DNA of 64,000 nt, taken from the NCBI RefSeq assembly GCF_900116855.1, contig NZ_UETD01000005.1, positions 186,001-250,000 of the forward strand. Reading direction: 5' to 3'. Below are positions 41,900-52,161 of the stretch, piece after piece; position 1 is the first letter of the stretch; the number at the start of each line of letters is the position of its first letter. Under the pieces are notes generated by a model. That model was not told the DNA's origin. It searched no databases and saw only the letters and a program-made list of their open reading frames with translations. The position numbers were made by a program, and so were the translations under genes. Source of the DNA: Ruminococcus flavefaciens (GTDB lineage Bacteria; Bacillota; Clostridia; Oscillospirales; Ruminococcaceae).

Positions 41900-42532
41900 A
41901 TGCAGAAAGGCATTATCGGTAAGAAGATCGGTATGACTCAGATCTTCGACGAGACAGGAAAAGTTGTTCCTGTAACAGTAGTAGAAGCCGGCCCCTGTGT
42001 CGTTGTACAGAAGAAAACTGTAGAGAACGACGGCTATGCAGCTCTTCAGCTGGGCTACGGCGACGTAAAGGTACAGAGAGTTAACAAGCCTATGAAGGGC
42101 CACTTCGACAAGGCTGACGTAGCTTGCAAGAAGGAACTCAAGGAGTTCAGACTTGACGACTGCGACGCTCTTAACGTAGGTGACATCATCAAGGCTGATA
42201 CATTTGCTGTAGGCGACGCTATCGACGTTGTCGGCACCAGCAAGGGTAAGGGATTCGCAGGTGCTATCAAGCGCCACAACCAGCACAGACTCAAGGAAAC
42301 TCACGGTACAGGTCCTGTTCACAGACAGGCAGGTTCAATGGGTGCTTGCTCATCCCCTTCAAGAATCTATAAGGGCAAGGGCATGGCAGGTCACATGGGT
42401 GCAGAGCAGGTTACTGTTCAGAATCTCGAAATCGTTAAAATAGACACTGAGAACAATCTCATCGCTATCAAGGGCGCTATCCCCGGTCCTAAGGGCGGTA
42501 TCGTTTATATCGTTGACAGCGTAAAGGCTTAA
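41900..42532 (+). CDS. rplC: 50S ribosomal protein L3
   Basis: 210 residues, full length (uL3). The start [16 protein letters not shown] is typical, as is the later [20 protein letters not shown] loop region that reaches toward the peptidyl-transferase centre; its conserved GS-x-G part carries the usual Gln that is methylated in some bacteria. L3 is one of the first proteins to assemble on 23S rRNA. ATAGGAGG precedes the ATG. It follows the folded intergenic RNA, so it may be the feedback target or agent. Confidence 0.98.
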   Translation: MQKGIIGKKIGMTQIFDETGKVVPVTVVEAGPCVVVQKKTVENDGYAALQLGYGDVKVQRVNKPMKGHFDKADVACKKELKEFRLDDCDALNVGDIIKADTFAVGDAIDVVGTSKGKGFAGAIKRHNQHRLKETHGTGPVHRQAGSMGACSSPSRIYKGKGMAGHMGAEQVTVQNLEIVKIDTENNLIAIKGAIPGPKGGIVYIVDSVKA

Positions 42533-42549
42533 GGAAGGAGGAAGCGTAA

Positions 42550-43173
42550 ATGTCTACAATTTCAGTTTTTGATATGACAGGTAAGCAGGTTTCCGAGACA
42601 GAGCTCAACGACGAAGTTTTCGGAATCACTCCCAACGAAGGCGTTATGCACGCTGCAGTTGTTAATTACCTTGCAAACCAGAGACAGGGTACACAGTCCA
42701 CACTTACAAGAACAGAAGTAAGCGGCGGCGGAAGAAAGCCCTGGAGACAGAAGGGTACAGGCCATGCAAGACAGGGTTCGACCCGTGCTCCTCAGTGGGT
42801 ACACGGCGGAATCGCTCTCGGCCCCAAGCCCAGAGATTACAGATATTCCCTTAACAAGAAGGTAAAGAGACTCGCAATGAAGTCTGCGCTTTCTGCTAAG
42901 GTTCTCGACAACAACATGATCGTTCTTGACGCTCTCACACTTGACGAGTACAAGACAAAGACAGTTGTTGAAATGCTCAAGGCTCTCGGCGTTGAGGGCA
43001 AGGCTCTCATCGTAACAGCAGAGGCTGATGCAAAGGTAGTAAAGAGCGCAGCTAACATCCCCGGTGTTAAGACTGTTGCTGTAAATACTCTTAATGTTTA
43101 CGACATACTCAACTACGATAAGTTCATCGTTGTTAAGAATGCCGTTGGAAAGATCGAGGAGGTGTACGCATAA
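42550..43173 (+). CDS. rplD: 50S ribosomal protein L4
   Basis: 207 residues, full length (uL4). The extended loop lining the exit tunnel is visible: [20 protein letters not shown] (about 58-77). In E. coli L4 also represses its own operon by acting on the S10 leader; whether it does so here through the leader at 41159 is an inference worth noting. Its stop overlaps the rplW start (TAATG). AAGGAGGAAG precedes the ATG. Confidence 0.98.
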   Translation: MSTISVFDMTGKQVSETELNDEVFGITPNEGVMHAAVVNYLANQRQGTQSTLTRTEVSGGGRKPWRQKGTGHARQGSTRAPQWVHGGIALGPKPRDYRYSLNKKVKRLAMKSALSAKVLDNNMIVLDALTLDEYKTKTVVEMLKALGVEGKALIVTAEADAKVVKSAANIPGVKTVAVNTLNVYDILNYDKFIVVKNAVGKIEEVYA

Positions 43174-43466
43174 TGAAAGCAGCTCAGGACATCATTCTGA
43201 AGCCCGTTATCACTGAGAAGTCAATGGATGAGCTCCAGAACGGAAAGTACACCTTTAAGGTTGCTAAGGACGCTAACAAGTCCGAGATAAAGAAGGCTGT
43301 AGAGCAGCTCTTCGGCGTAGAGGTTGCAAAGGTAAACACTATGAACTGCAACGGCCGCTCAAAGAGAGTGGGCAGATTCGCCGGCAAGACATCTGACTGG
43401 AAGAAGGCTATCATCACTCTTACAGAGGATTCAAAGTCAATCGAGTTCTTCGAGGGTATGGTTTGA
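43173..43466 (+). CDS. rplW: 50S ribosomal protein L23
   Basis: 97 residues, full length (uL23). It carries KPVITEKSM near the N-terminus and the loop [19 protein letters not shown]23 sits at the tunnel exit and docks trigger factor and the signal recognition particle. The start codon shares one base with the rplD stop, so translation is coupled. The 74-base gap to rplB holds a small GGGAG/CTCCC hairpin. Confidence 0.98.
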   Translation: MKAAQDIILKPVITEKSMDELQNGKYTFKVAKDANKSEIKKAVEQLFGVEVAKVNTMNCNGRSKRVGRFAGKTSDWKKAIITLTEDSKSIEFFEGMV

Positions 43467-43540
43467 TCCCTACATTAGTATAAGTCAGAAAGTATGGGAG
43501 TAATGCTCCCGCAAAAAATGCATTAAAGGAGAAAGTTGAA

Positions 43541-44374
43541 ATGGCTATTAAAACATATAAGCCTACGACACCTTCGAGACGTCAGATGACTGTAACTGAC
43601 TACTCGGTTCTGTCAAAGGTTGAGCCGGAGAAGAGCCTTCTCGAACCCATGAAGAAGAAGTCGGGAAGAAACAGCTACGGCCGTATAACAGTTCGCCACA
43701 GAGGCGGCGGTAACAGAAGAAAGTACCGCGTTATCGACTTCAAGAGAGACAAGGACAATATGATCGCTGTTGTTCAGACTCTTGAGTACGATCCTAACAG
43801 AAGCGCATTCATCGCTCTCGTTCAGTACGAGGACGGAGAGAAGAGATACATCCTCGCTCCCAACGGCCTCAAGGTAGGCGACAAGATCGAGTCAGGCGCT
43901 GAGGCTGATATCAAGCCCGGCAACGCTCTCAAGCTCGCTGATATCCCCGTTGGTACATTTATCCACGCTATCGAGCTTTATCCCGGCAAGGGCGCTCAGC
44001 TCGTAAGAAGCGCAGGCAACCAGGCTCAGCTCATGGGCAAGGAGGACAACTACGCTCTTATCAGACTTCCTTCCGGCGAGATGAGAAAGGTTCCGATCGG
44101 ATGCAAGGCTGCAATCGGTCAGGTTTCCAACATCGATCACGAGAACGTTAACTATGGTAAGGCAGGCCGTGTAAGAAACATGGGCTGGAGACCTACAGTT
44201 CGCGGTTCTGTAATGAACCCCTGCGATCACCCCCACGGCGGTGGTGAAGGTAAGTCACCTGTCGGCCGTCCCGGACCTGTTACCCCTTGGGGCAAGCCCG
44301 CACTCGGCTACAAGACTCGTAAGAAGCATCACAGAACTGATAAGTTCATCGTAAAGCGCCGCAACGGCAAGTAA
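43541..44374 (+). CDS. rplB: 50S ribosomal protein L2
   Basis: 277 residues, full length (uL2). The conserved C-terminal region [19 protein letters not shown] (about 222-240) contains the His essential for peptidyl transfer and subunit joining. The N-terminus has [25 protein letters not shown] precedes the ATG. Confidence 0.98.
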   Translation: MAIKTYKPTTPSRRQMTVTDYSVLSKVEPEKSLLEPMKKKSGRNSYGRITVRHRGGGNRRKYRVIDFKRDKDNMIAVVQTLEYDPNRSAFIALVQYEDGEKRYILAPNGLKVGDKIESGAEADIKPGNALKLADIPVGTFIHAIELYPGKGAQLVRSAGNQAQLMGKEDNYALIRLPSGEMRKVPIGCKAAIGQVSNIDHENVNYGKAGRVRNMGWRPTVRGSVMNPCDHPHGGGEGKSPVGRPGPVTPWGKPALGYKTRKKHHRTDKFIVKRRNGK

Positions 44375-44396
44375 TCTGAAAGGAGGAACTGATTAA

Positions 44397-44681
44397 ATGA
44401 GCAGAAGCATTAAGAAGGGACCTTATGTCCAGGAAGTTCTCCTGAAGAGGGTCGTTGCAATGAATGAAGCAGGTGAGAAGAAGGTCCTCAAGACATGGAG
44501 CCGTTCTTCAACAATATTCCCTGATTTTGTAGGTCACACATTTGCTGTACATGACGGTCGTAAGCACGTTCCGGTATATGTAACAGAGGATATGGTAGGT
44601 CACAAGCTCGGTGAGTTTGCTCCTACAAGAACTTACAAGGGCCACGCAGGCTCAAAGACATCCAACAACGGTAAGAAATAA
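44397..44681 (+). CDS. rpsS: 30S ribosomal protein S19
   Basis: 94 residues, full length (uS19). The start [18 protein letters not shown] and the segment [20 protein letters not shown] are characteristic. It lies on the 30S head and contacts S13 and the A-site finger. AGGAGG precedes the ATG. Confidence 0.98.
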   Translation: MSRSIKKGPYVQEVLLKRVVAMNEAGEKKVLKTWSRSSTIFPDFVGHTFAVHDGRKHVPVYVTEDMVGHKLGEFAPTRTYKGHAGSKTSNNGKK

Positions 44682-44701
44682 GCGGAAGGAGGAGTTCAGA
44701 G

Positions 44702-45037
44702 ATGGAAGCAAGAGCTTATTTAAGAAATGCTCGTATATCACCCAGAAAGGTGCAGATTGTTCTGGATCTTATCAGAAACAAGCCTGTTGATCTCGCTTTA
44801 GCTACTTTAGATCTTACTCCTAAGGCTGCAAGCCCTATCGTTGCAAAGCTTGTTAAGTCCGCTCAGGCAAACGCTGAAAACAACTTCAGCATGGATAAGG
44901 ATAATCTCGTAGTTTCCGAGTGCTTCGTAACACCCGGTCCTATCATGAAGAGAATCATGCCGAGAGCACATGGCAGAGCATATAGAATTTTAAAGAGAAC
45001 ATCACACATCACAGTTGTTCTTAAAGAAAAAGAATAA
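44702..45037 (+). CDS. rplV: 50S ribosomal protein L22
   Basis: 111 residues, full length (uL22). [19 protein letters not shown] near the N-terminus and the tunnel hairpin tip [19 protein letters not shown] are clear. With L4 it forms the narrow part of the exit tunnel. AAGGAGG precedes the ATG. Confidence 0.98.
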   Translation: MEARAYLRNARISPRKVQIVLDLIRNKPVDLALATLDLTPKAASPIVAKLVKSAQANAENNFSMDKDNLVVSECFVTPGPIMKRIMPRAHGRAYRILKRTSHITVVLKEKE

Positions 45038-45056
45038 TCCCAAGGAGGTTTGAAGA

Positions 45057-45845
45057 ATGGGCCAGAAAGTTAATCCGCACGGTCTTCGTGTCGGCGTTAT
45101 AAAGGATTGGGATTCTCGCTGGTATGCAAATAAGTCCGATTTCGGCAACACTCTCGTAGAGGATTACAACGTTCGTAACTTCATCAAGAAGAGCCTGTAT
45201 GCTGCAGGCGTTCCGAGAATCGAGATCGAGCGTTTTGCTGATAAGGTTAGAATCCACATCCACTGCGCTAAGCCCGGTATCGTTATCGGCAGAGGCGGCG
45301 CAGAGATCGAGAAGCTCAGAGCACAGCTCGAGAAGATGATGAACAAGCAGGTTCTCGTCAACATAATTGAAGTAAAGCAGCCCGATATGGACAGCCAGCT
45401 CGTAGCAGAGAAGATCGCTCTCGACCTCGAGAACAGAGTATCTTTCAGAAGAGCTATGAAGCAGTCTATCGGCAGAACAATGCGTCTTGGCGCAAAGGGT
45501 ATCAAGGTCAAGGTTTCAGGCAGACTTGCCGGTGCCGAGATCGCAAGAAGCGAGAGCTACCACGAGGGTACTATCCCGCTCCAGACTATCCGTGCTGACA
45601 TCGACTACGGTTTCGCTGAGGCTGATACAACATACGGCAAGCTTGGCGTAAAGGTTTGGATCTACAAGGGCGAAGTTCTCAAGGGCGACGCTGCAAAGGC
45701 AGCTGCTCAGAGAGAAAAGATCGAGCGCAAGAACGATACAAGAAATAATGACAGACGCCGCCGTGACGACAGACGTGACGGTAACAGAAGAGGCGGAAAC
45801 AGAAATTTCAATCGTGACGCTAAAAGAGAAGGAGGTAATCAGTAA
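45057..45845 (+). CDS. rpsC: 30S ribosomal protein S3 with Arg/Asn/Gly-rich tail
   Basis: 262 residues; the folded part (about 1-210) matches normal uS3, including the KH motif [16 protein letters not shown] and the helicase-entry residues around [15 protein letters not shown]. The last 45 residues or so are a low-complexity, strongly basic tail of Arg, Asp, Asn and Gly ([18 protein letters not shown]) not found in the shorter Bacillus protein. The tail would sit at the mRNA entry site. The stop overlaps the rplP start (TAATG). Confidence 0.97.
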   Translation: MGQKVNPHGLRVGVIKDWDSRWYANKSDFGNTLVEDYNVRNFIKKSLYAAGVPRIEIERFADKVRIHIHCAKPGIVIGRGGAEIEKLRAQLEKMMNKQVLVNIIEVKQPDMDSQLVAEKIALDLENRVSFRRAMKQSIGRTMRLGAKGIKVKVSGRLAGAEIARSESYHEGTIPLQTIRADIDYGFAEADTTYGKLGVKVWIYKGEVLKGDAAKAAAQREKIERKNDTRNNDRRRRDDRRDGNRRGGNRNFNRDAKREGGNQ

Positions 45846-46270
45846 TGCTGCTTCCGAAGAGAGTTAAGTACCGCAGAGTCCACAGAGGACGTCTGAAGGG
45901 TAAGGCATACAGAGGAAATAAGGTAACTTACGGTGATTACGGTCTTCAGGCACTCGAGCCTGCTTGGATCACATCCAACCAGATCGAGTCTGCCCGTATC
46001 GCAATGACCCGTTACATCAAGAGAGGCGGTCAGGTTTGGATCAAGATCTTCCCCGACAAGCCTATCACAGAGAAGCCCGCTGAAACACGAATGGGTTCAG
46101 GTAAGGGTTCACCCGAGTACTGGGTAGCAGTAGTTAAGCCCGGCAGAGTTCTCTTTGAGATCAAGGGCGTAGCTGAGGAAACTGCAAGAGAAGCTATGCG
46201 TCTCGCTATGCACAAGCTTCCTATCAAGTGTAAGTTCGTAACAAAGGCAGAGCAGGAGGTTGAGCAGTAA
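45845..46270 (+). CDS. rplP: 50S ribosomal protein L16
   Basis: 141 residues, full length (uL16). The N-terminus [20 protein letters not shown] and the central [19 protein letters not shown] that stabilises the A-site tRNA are intact. The start overlaps the rpsC stop and the stop overlaps the rpmC start, so all three are coupled. Confidence 0.98.
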   Translation: MLLPKRVKYRRVHRGRLKGKAYRGNKVTYGDYGLQALEPAWITSNQIESARIAMTRYIKRGGQVWIKIFPDKPITEKPAETRMGSGKGSPEYWVAVVKPGRVLFEIKGVAEETAREAMRLAMHKLPIKCKFVTKAEQEVEQ

Positions 46271-46470
46271 TGAAGGCATCGGAAATCAGAGAAATGTCAG
46301 TTGATGAGCTCAACGAGAAGCTCGCCAGCCTCAAGGAGGAGCTCTTCGCTCTTCGTTTCCAGCTGGCTATAAATCAGCTTGATAATACAGCTCGTCTCAA
46401 GGCTGTAAAGAAGGATATTGCACGCATAAAGACATCTCTGCGTGAGGCAGAGCTTGCTGCAGAGCAGTAA
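46270..46470 (+). CDS. rpmC: 50S ribosomal protein L29
   Basis: 66 residues, full length (uL29): a two-helix protein near the tunnel exit. The conserved [20 protein letters not shown] segment is present. The start overlaps the rplP stop. Confidence 0.97.
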   Translation: MKASEIREMSVDELNEKLASLKEELFALRFQLAINQLDNTARLKAVKKDIARIKTSLREAELAAEQ

Positions 46471-46489
46471 GAAAGGGAGGATTTAGCTA

Positions 46490-46750
46490 ATGTCTACTGA
46501 GAGAAACCTTAGAAAAACAAGAGTAGGTAAGGTTGTAAGCGATAAGATGGATAAAACCGTCGTAGTTGCTATCGTTGATAACGTTAAACACCCGCTTTAT
46601 AAGAAGATCATCAAGCGTACCGTTAAGCTTAAGGCTCACGATGAAAACAATGAGTGCAGGATCGGTGACCGCGTTGAGGTTATGGAAACACGTCCGCTTT
46701 CCAAGGATAAGAGATGGCGTGTGACAAATATCATTGAAAAGGCTAAGTAA
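46490..46750 (+). CDS. rpsQ: 30S ribosomal protein S17
   Basis: 86 residues, full length (uS17), an OB-fold primary 16S rRNA binder. [20 protein letters not shown] and [20 protein letters not shown] are the family landmarks. A GGGAGG site precedes the ATG. Confidence 0.97.
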   Translation: MSTERNLRKTRVGKVVSDKMDKTVVVAIVDNVKHPLYKKIIKRTVKLKAHDENNECRIGDRVEVMETRPLSKDKRWRVTNIIEKAK

Positions 46751-46789
46751 TTTTGATAGAAGCTTAAAGCTTGAAAGGAGGAACTCGCT

Positions 46790-47158
46790 GTGATACAGAT
46801 GCAGACTTATCTTAAAGTCGCTGATAACACTGGCGCTAAGGAGCTTATGTGTATCAGAGTTCTGGGAGGTACACGCAGAAGATATGCAAATATCGGCGAT
46901 GTTGTAGTTGCTTCAGTTAAGAAAGCAACACCCGGAGGCGTTGTAAAGAAGGGCGATGTTGTAAAGGCAGTTATCGTTCGTTCAGCAAAGGGTCTCAGAA
47001 GAGAGGACGGTACTTACATCCGCTTTGATGAGAACGCTGCTGTTATTATTAAGGAAGACAAGAACCCCAGGGGAACCCGTATCTTCGGGCCCGTTGCTAA
47101 GGAGCTCCGTGAAAAGGAGTATACAAAGATCCTCAGCCTCGCTCCTGAAGTTCTTTAA
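46790..47158 (+). CDS. rplN: 50S ribosomal protein L14
   Basis: 122 residues, full length (uL14). [20 protein letters not shown] and the central [20 protein letters not shown] are conserved. It lies at the subunit interface and binds RsfS in other bacteria. GTG start after AAGGAGGA. Confidence 0.98.
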   Translation: MIQMQTYLKVADNTGAKELMCIRVLGGTRRRYANIGDVVVASVKKATPGGVVKKGDVVKAVIVRSAKGLRREDGTYIRFDENAAVIIKEDKNPRGTRIFGPVAKELREKEYTKILSLAPEVL

Positions 47159-47176
47159 TGGAGGTGTCATTCGATT

Positions 47177-47518
47177 ATGAGTAAAGTACACGTTAAAACC
47201 GGTGACACTGTAATCCTTCTCACCGGCAAGTACGAGGATAAATTCGACAGCAAGGGCGACAGAAAGACCGGTAAGGTCGTAGAGGTCAGCCCCAAGGAAG
47301 ATAAGGTCATCGTTGAGGGCATCAACATGATCACAAAGCACGTTAAGCCTACAAGAATGGGCGAAAAGGGCGGCATCATCAAGACTGAGGCTCCCGTTTA
47401 CGCAAGCAAGGTTCAGCTGGTTTGCCCCAAGTGCGGCAAGGCAACAAGAATCGGCCACGTTGTAGAGGACGGCAAGAAGCTCCGCGTTTGCAAGAAGTGC
47501 GGAAAGTCTTTTGAATAA
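47177..47518 (+). CDS. rplX: 50S ribosomal protein L24 with zinc-ribbon tail
   Basis: 113 residues (uL24). The KOW domain (about 4-50) starts VKTGDTVILLTGKYEDK. The C-terminal part carries CPKCGKATRIGHVVEDGKKL and CKKCGKSFE: two CxxC pairs, giving a probable zinc site absent from E. coli L24. L24 starts folding of the 5' domain of 23S rRNA. Confidence 0.97.
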   Translation: MSKVHVKTGDTVILLTGKYEDKFDSKGDRKTGKVVEVSPKEDKVIVEGINMITKHVKPTRMGEKGGIIKTEAPVYASKVQLVCPKCGKATRIGHVVEDGKKLRVCKKCGKSFE

Positions 47519-47536
47519 TAGTAAAGGAGAAACGAC

Positions 47537-48076
47537 ATGGCAAGTTTAAAGGATTTTTATGTTAGCGACGTTGCTCCTGCACTTATGAAGAAGTTCGGCT
47601 ATAAGAGCGTAATGCAGATCCCCAAGCTCGACAAGGTTGTTATCAATGTCGGCGCAGGTGAAGCAAAGGACAACGCAAAGGTCATCGACGCCATCATGAC
47701 CGATCTCGCAGCTATCACAGGTCAGAAGCCTGTAGTGTGCAGAGCTAAGAAGTCAGTTGCAAACTTCAAGCTCCGTGAGGGTATGCCTATCGGCGTTAAA
47801 GTTACTCTCAGAGGCGAAAGAATGTATGAATTCGTAAATAAGCTCTTTAACGTTGCGTTCCCCCGCGTTCGTGACTTCAGAGGTATAAGCGCAAATTCAT
47901 TCGATGGCAAGGGCAACTATTCAACAGGTATCAAGGAACAGCTCATCTTCCCTGAGATCGAGTACGACAAGATCGACAAGGTAAGAGGTATGGATATCAA
48001 CTTCATCACAACAGCACAGACTGATGAAGAAGCTCGTGAGCTCCTTTCACTTCTGGGTGCTCCATTCATCAAGTAA
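47537..48076 (+). CDS. rplE: 50S ribosomal protein L5
   Basis: 179 residues, full length (uL5), a 5S rRNA binder. [15 protein letters not shown], the P-site tRNA loop [16 protein letters not shown], and the C-terminal [20 protein letters not shown] are present. AAAGGAGA precedes the ATG. Confidence 0.98.
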   Translation: MASLKDFYVSDVAPALMKKFGYKSVMQIPKLDKVVINVGAGEAKDNAKVIDAIMTDLAAITGQKPVVCRAKKSVANFKLREGMPIGVKVTLRGERMYEFVNKLFNVAFPRVRDFRGISANSFDGKGNYSTGIKEQLIFPEIEYDKIDKVRGMDINFITTAQTDEEARELLSLLGAPFIK

Positions 48077-48092
48077 TCAGGGAGGAAAAGAA

Positions 48093-48278
48093 ATGGCTAA
48101 GAAGGCAATGATCAATAAGCAGCAGAGAACTCCCAAGTATTCCACAAGAGCTTACAACAGATGTAAGATCTGTGGCAGACCGCACGCATATCTCAGAAAG
48201 TTCGGCATCTGCCGTATCTGTTTCAGAGAGCTTGCACACGACGGTCAGATTCCTGGTGTTAAAAAGGCAAGCTGGTAA
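48093..48278 (+). CDS. rpsZ: 30S ribosomal protein S14, zinc type
   Basis: 61 residues, the short zinc-binding uS14 form. It carries [20 protein letters not shown]: two CxxC pairs that bind zinc. Start: ATG at 48093 after GGGAGG; a longer in-frame reading starts inside rplE. The short, zinc-dependent type is usual in Firmicutes. Confidence 0.97.
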   Translation: MAKKAMINKQQRTPKYSTRAYNRCKICGRPHAYLRKFGICRICFRELAHDGQIPGVKKASW

Positions 48279-48302
48279 AATACAAGAAGGAGGTCATTCG
48301 GC

Positions 48303-48701
48303 ATGCAGATAACTGATACAATCGCTGATCTTTTAACAAGAATTCGCAATGCGAATACTGCTAAGCACGCCACTGTTGACGTTCCCGCTTCAAGAGTAAA
48401 GAAGGACATCACACAGATCCTCGTAGACGAGGGCTATGTAAAGGGCTTCCAGCTCATCGAAGACGGAAAGCAGGGTGTTATCAGGATCACGCTTAAATAC
48501 GGCGACAACAAGTCTCCCGTTATAACCGGACTCAGAAGAGTTTCAAAGCCCGGTCTGCGTATCTACTCAAGCTGCGCAGATATGCCTAAGGTAAGAAAAG
48601 GCCTTGGTATTGCAATCGTTTCAACTTCAAAGGGAATCGTAACCGACAAGAAGGCAAGAGAGCTCAACGTCGGCGGCGAGGTCCTCGCATACATCTGGTA
48701 A
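48303..48701 (+). CDS. rpsH: 30S ribosomal protein S8
   Basis: 132 residues, full length (uS8). Landmarks are the N-terminal [19 protein letters not shown] and the C-terminal [18 protein letters not shown] loop (here [18 protein letters not shown]). S8 is a primary binder of 16S rRNA and, in E. coli, represses the spc operon. AAGGAGG precedes the ATG. Confidence 0.98.
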   Translation: MQITDTIADLLTRIRNANTAKHATVDVPASRVKKDITQILVDEGYVKGFQLIEDGKQGVIRITLKYGDNKSPVITGLRRVSKPGLRIYSSCADMPKVRKGLGIAIVSTSKGIVTDKKARELNVGGEVLAYIW

Positions 48702-48715
48702 GGAGGATATCGATC

Positions 48716-49261
48716 ATGTCAAGAATCGGTAAAATGCCTATAAGCGTTCCTGCAGGTGTAGAAGTAAAGAATGAGAACAATCTTCTCACTGTAAAGGGAC
48801 CTAAGGGTGAGCTTACAAGACAGTTCAGCCCTGAGCTCGGCATAGAGGTCGAGAACGGCACTATAACAGTTACAAGACCCAGCGACGACAAGCGTCATCG
48901 CTCACTTCACGGTCTTACAAGAACACTCATCAACAACATGGTTGAGGGTGTAACAAACGGATATTCCAAGACTCTCGAGATCGAGGGTGTCGGCTACCGT
49001 GCTGCAAAGAGCGGCAACAAGGTAAATCTTAACCTTGGCTTCTCACATCCTGTTGTACTTGAGGAAACAGACGCTATCAAGCTCGAAGTTCCCCAGCCCA
49101 ACAAGATCGTCGTAAGCGGTATCGACAAGCAGGCTGTAGGTCAGTTTGCAGCTGAGATTCGCGAAAAGCGTCCCCCTGAGCCTTACAAGGGCAAGGGCAT
49201 CAGATACGAAGGCGAGCATATCATCCGCAAGGAAGGTAAGGCCGGTAAGGGCAAGAAGTAA
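48716..49261 (+). CDS. rplF: 50S ribosomal protein L6
   Basis: 181 residues, full length (uL6). It starts [16 protein letters not shown]; the C-terminal domain has [19 protein letters not shown], which contacts the sarcin-ricin loop region. AAGGAGG precedes the ATG. Confidence 0.98.
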   Translation: MSRIGKMPISVPAGVEVKNENNLLTVKGPKGELTRQFSPELGIEVENGTITVTRPSDDKRHRSLHGLTRTLINNMVEGVTNGYSKTLEIEGVGYRAAKSGNKVNLNLGFSHPVVLEETDAIKLEVPQPNKIVVSGIDKQAVGQFAAEIREKRPPEPYKGKGIRYEGEHIIRKEGKAGKGKK

Positions 49262-49280
49262 TTAAAAGGAGCAAATTGCT

Positions 49281-49640
49281 ATGATTAAGAAATTTGACAG
49301 CAATAAGGCAAGATTAAAGAGACACCGCAGAGTTCGTGCAAAGATCTCAGGAACTCCCGAGCGTCCCCGTCTCAATGTGTTCCGTTCAACAAAGCACATC
49401 TATGCTCAGCTCATCGATGATGTAAACGGTGTTACTCTTGCTTCTGCATCAAGTATGGATAAGGGCTTTGAGGGCAACGGCGGCAACGTTGAGGGTGCTC
49501 GCAAGGTCGGCGAGATGATCGCAAAGAACGCAGCTGATAAGGGAATCAGCGAAGTTGTTTTCGACAGAGGCGGCTACCTCTACCACGGCAGAGTCAAGGA
49601 ACTCGCAGAGGGCGCCCGTGAAAACGGATTAAAGTTCTAA
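49281..49640 (+). CDS. rplR: 50S ribosomal protein L18
   Basis: 119 residues, full length (uL18), a 5S rRNA binder. [20 protein letters not shown] and the C-terminal [20 protein letters not shown] are diagnostic. A short AAAGGAG site precedes the ATG. Confidence 0.98.
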   Translation: MIKKFDSNKARLKRHRRVRAKISGTPERPRLNVFRSTKHIYAQLIDDVNGVTLASASSMDKGFEGNGGNVEGARKVGEMIAKNAADKGISEVVFDRGGYLYHGRVKELAEGARENGLKF

Positions 49641-49655
49641 GAGGGAGGTAAAACA

Positions 49656-50156
49656 ATGGCTAATATTGAAACACAGGCTCCTGAGTTCGCTGAGAAGGTT
49701 GTTGCTATCAACCGTGTATCAAAGACAGTTAAGGGCGGACGTATCATGAAGTTCTCCGCACTGGTTGTTGTCGGTGACGGTAACGGTACAGTAGGCTTCG
49801 GTCTTGGAAAGTCAGGAGAAGTTCCCGATGCTATCCGTAAGGGCATCGAGGACGCAAAGAAGAACCTTGTAAAGGTTTCTCTCAAGGGAACTACTATCCC
49901 TCACGAAATCGTTGGCGCATTCGGCGCAGGCAGAGTTCTCATGAAGCCCGCTGCACCCGGTACCGGCGTTATCGCAGGCGGTCCTGTTCGTGCCGTGATC
50001 GAAGTAGCAGGCATCAAGGACATCAGAACAAAGTCACTGCGTTCAAATAACCCCTGCAATGTAGTAAGAGCTACTATCAACGGCCTCGTAAACTGCACTT
50101 CCGCAAAGGATGTTGCTGCTAAGAGAGGAAAGACCGTTAAGGAAATATTAGGTTAA
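49656..50156 (+). CDS. rpsE: 30S ribosomal protein S5
   Basis: 166 residues, full length (uS5). The double-stranded RNA-binding part ([20 protein letters not shown], written here [19 protein letters not shown]) and the fidelity loop [20 protein letters not shown] are intact. S5 lines the mRNA entry tunnel with S3 and S4. GGGAGG precedes the ATG. Confidence 0.98.
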   Translation: MANIETQAPEFAEKVVAINRVSKTVKGGRIMKFSALVVVGDGNGTVGFGLGKSGEVPDAIRKGIEDAKKNLVKVSLKGTTIPHEIVGAFGAGRVLMKPAAPGTGVIAGGPVRAVIEVAGIKDIRTKSLRSNNPCNVVRATINGLVNCTSAKDVAAKRGKTVKEILG

Positions 50157-50170
50157 GGAGGCAGTAAGAA

Positions 50171-50347
50171 ATGGCAAAGAATATCAAGCTCGTAAAGAGT
50201 CTCATTGGTAGAAAGCAGGACCAGATCGCTACTGCTCAGTCACTTGGCCTCAAGAAGGTCGGAGATGTTACAACACAGCCCGACAATGAGCAGACAAACG
50301 GAAAAATCAAGAAGATCTCACACCTCGTTGAGGTTACAGAAGCGTAA
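50171..50347 (+). CDS. rpmD: 50S ribosomal protein L30
   Basis: 58 residues, full length (uL30). It reads [20 protein letters not shown] at the start and ends [12 protein letters not shown], with the conserved [12 protein letters not shown] in the middle. Easily missed because it is short. GGAGG lies eight bases before the ATG; it fits exactly between rpsE and rplO, as expected. Confidence 0.97.
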   Translation: MAKNIKLVKSLIGRKQDQIATAQSLGLKKVGDVTTQPDNEQTNGKIKKISHLVEVTEA

Positions 50348-50365
50348 ACAAGGAGGTGCAACGGT

Positions 50366-50806
50366 ATGAAGATACATGAATTAACACCTGCGCTCGATTC
50401 AAACAAGGCTGTAAAGCGTATAGGCAGAGGCCACGGTTCGGGCAACGGCAAGACAGCAGGCAAGGGCCATAAGGGTCAGAATGCCCGCAGCGGCGGCGGC
50501 GTAAGGATCGGCTTTGAAGGCGGTCAGATGCCCCTCGCAAGAAGAATCCCTAAGAGAGGCTTCAATAACATCTTTGCAACAAAGTATGCTATCGTTAACG
50601 TTTCCGATCTTAACAAGTTCAAGGACGGCACAGTAGTAGACACAGAGCTTCTCGTGGCTTCGGGTCTCGTTAAGAAGGTTTATGACGGAGTAAAGATCCT
50701 CGGTAACGGAGAGCTTTCCGCTAAGTTAACTGTAAAGGCTGCTAAATTCTCACAGAGCGCTATCGAAAAAATAGAAAAGGCTGGCGGGAAAGCAGAGGTG
50801 ATGTAA
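50366..50806 (+). CDS. rplO: 50S ribosomal protein L15
   Basis: 146 residues, full length (uL15). Gly-rich, basic N-terminal extension that threads into 23S rRNA ([20 protein letters not shown]) and a folded C-terminal domain. GGAGG precedes the ATG. The secY start lies one base past its stop. Confidence 0.98.
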   Translation: MKIHELTPALDSNKAVKRIGRGHGSGNGKTAGKGHKGQNARSGGGVRIGFEGGQMPLARRIPKRGFNNIFATKYAIVNVSDLNKFKDGTVVDTELLVASGLVKKVYDGVKILGNGELSAKLTVKAAKFSQSAIEKIEKAGGKAEVM

Positions 50807-50807
50807 T

Positions 50808-52145
50808 GTGTTTCAGACCTTGAGAAAGGCATGGGGCGTCCCCGAGATCAGAAAAAAGATCTTATACACATTATTCATGATCATCCTGTTCAGATTCGGC
50901 TGTGCAGTAGCAGTTCCTTATCTGAATTCCGATGTCGTAAGGACATGGATGGATACAAAGGCTTCCGACGGAGGCTTCCTGGACTATATGAACACCATCA
51001 CCGGTGGTGCAATGTCACAGGCTACAATGTTTTCACTTTCGATCACACCATTCATCAACGCTTCCATCATCATGCAGCTGCTTACTTATGCACTGCCTCC
51101 TCTCGAGCGTATGCGCGATGAGGGAGAAGAGGGAAGAAAAAAGATCGACAAGATCACGGCATTCGTTGCTATGATCCTCGCAGTAGTAATGTCCTACGGA
51201 TATTACCTCATACTCAAGCGTATGAACGTTGATGCTGAGGACGGCGGAGTGCTCCACGCACTCAAGTACAGCAGCGGCGGAGAGGGCGCTTTCGCAGCCT
51301 TCGTTATCATCGCTTGCTTCGTAGCAGGTGCTCTCATCGTTGTCTGGATGGGTAACAGGATCAGCGACAAGGGTATCGGAAACGGTATCTCTGTGCTCCT
51401 CTTTGCAGGTATCGCAGCAAGATTCCCCACCGACGCAGCCCTTCTCGTAAAGCTCACTAAGGATAACCCCAGCAAGTACCTCTTCGTATCACTGGGCTAT
51501 CTCTTATTCATAGTTGCGGAGATCGCTTTCATCGTCTTCATGAACGAGGCAGAAAGACGTATCCCGATACAGTACGCAAAGCGCGTAGTCGGCAGAAAGC
51601 AGTACGGCGGACAGAAGACACATATCCCGATAAAGGTCATCATGAGCGGCGTTATGCCTATCATCTTCGCTATGTCGTTTATGTCTCTTCCCCAGACCAT
51701 TGAGCTGTTTGCAGGAGCTCCTACAAAGACAAGCGGTTTCTATTACCACTTCATGAAGTTCTTCAGCACAAGAAACTGGACCTATGCAGCTATCTACTTC
51801 CTGCTCATCATTGCGTTCAACTACTTCTACGTTTCGATCCAGTACAACCCTGTTGAGATCGCAAACAATCTCCGTCAGTCAAACGGCGGTATCCCCGGTA
51901 TCAGACCCGGTAAGCCCACTTCCGATTATATCCAGAGAGTCCTCAACAAGATCTCTCTCGTGGGTGCGATCTTCCTCGGCATCATCGCTGTTATCCCGAT
52001 CTTCATCTCGATGGCAGACGATCAGCTCAGATCACTTTCAATGGGCGGTACTACGATCCTTATCGCAGTAAGCGTTGCGCTTGAAACTACAAGAACACTT
52101 GAATCACATCTTATGATGCGTCATCATAAGGGCTTCTTACAGTAA
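50808..52145 (+). CDS. secY: protein translocase channel subunit SecY
   Basis: 445 residues with ten membrane helices, the normal SecY size. It forms the protein-conducting channel with SecE and SecG. Landmarks: the N-terminal FQTLRKAWGVPEIRKKILYT, the plug-side TGGAMSQATMFSLSITPFIN, and the cytoplasmic loops RRIPIQYAKRVVGRKQYGGQ and NGGIPGIRPGKPTSDYI used by the ribosome and SecA. GTG start one base after the rplO stop, with GAGGTGAT as the binding site. Confidence 0.97.
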   Translation: MFQTLRKAWGVPEIRKKILYTLFMIILFRFGCAVAVPYLNSDVVRTWMDTKASDGGFLDYMNTITGGAMSQATMFSLSITPFINASIIMQLLTYALPPLERMRDEGEEGRKKIDKITAFVAMILAVVMSYGYYLILKRMNVDAEDGGVLHALKYSSGGEGAFAAFVIIACFVAGALIVVWMGNRISDKGIGNGISVLLFAGIAARFPTDAALLVKLTKDNPSKYLFVSLGYLLFIVAEIAFIVFMNEAERRIPIQYAKRVVGRKQYGGQKTHIPIKVIMSGVMPIIFAMSFMSLPQTIELFAGAPTKTSGFYYHFMKFFSTRNWTYAAIYFLLIIAFNYFYVSIQYNPVEIANNLRQSNGGIPGIRPGKPTSDYIQRVLNKISLVGAIFLGIIAVIPIFISMADDQLRSLSMGGTTILIAVSVALETTRTLESHLMMRHHKGFLQ

Positions 52146-52161
52146 AGGAGGACCGACACAT

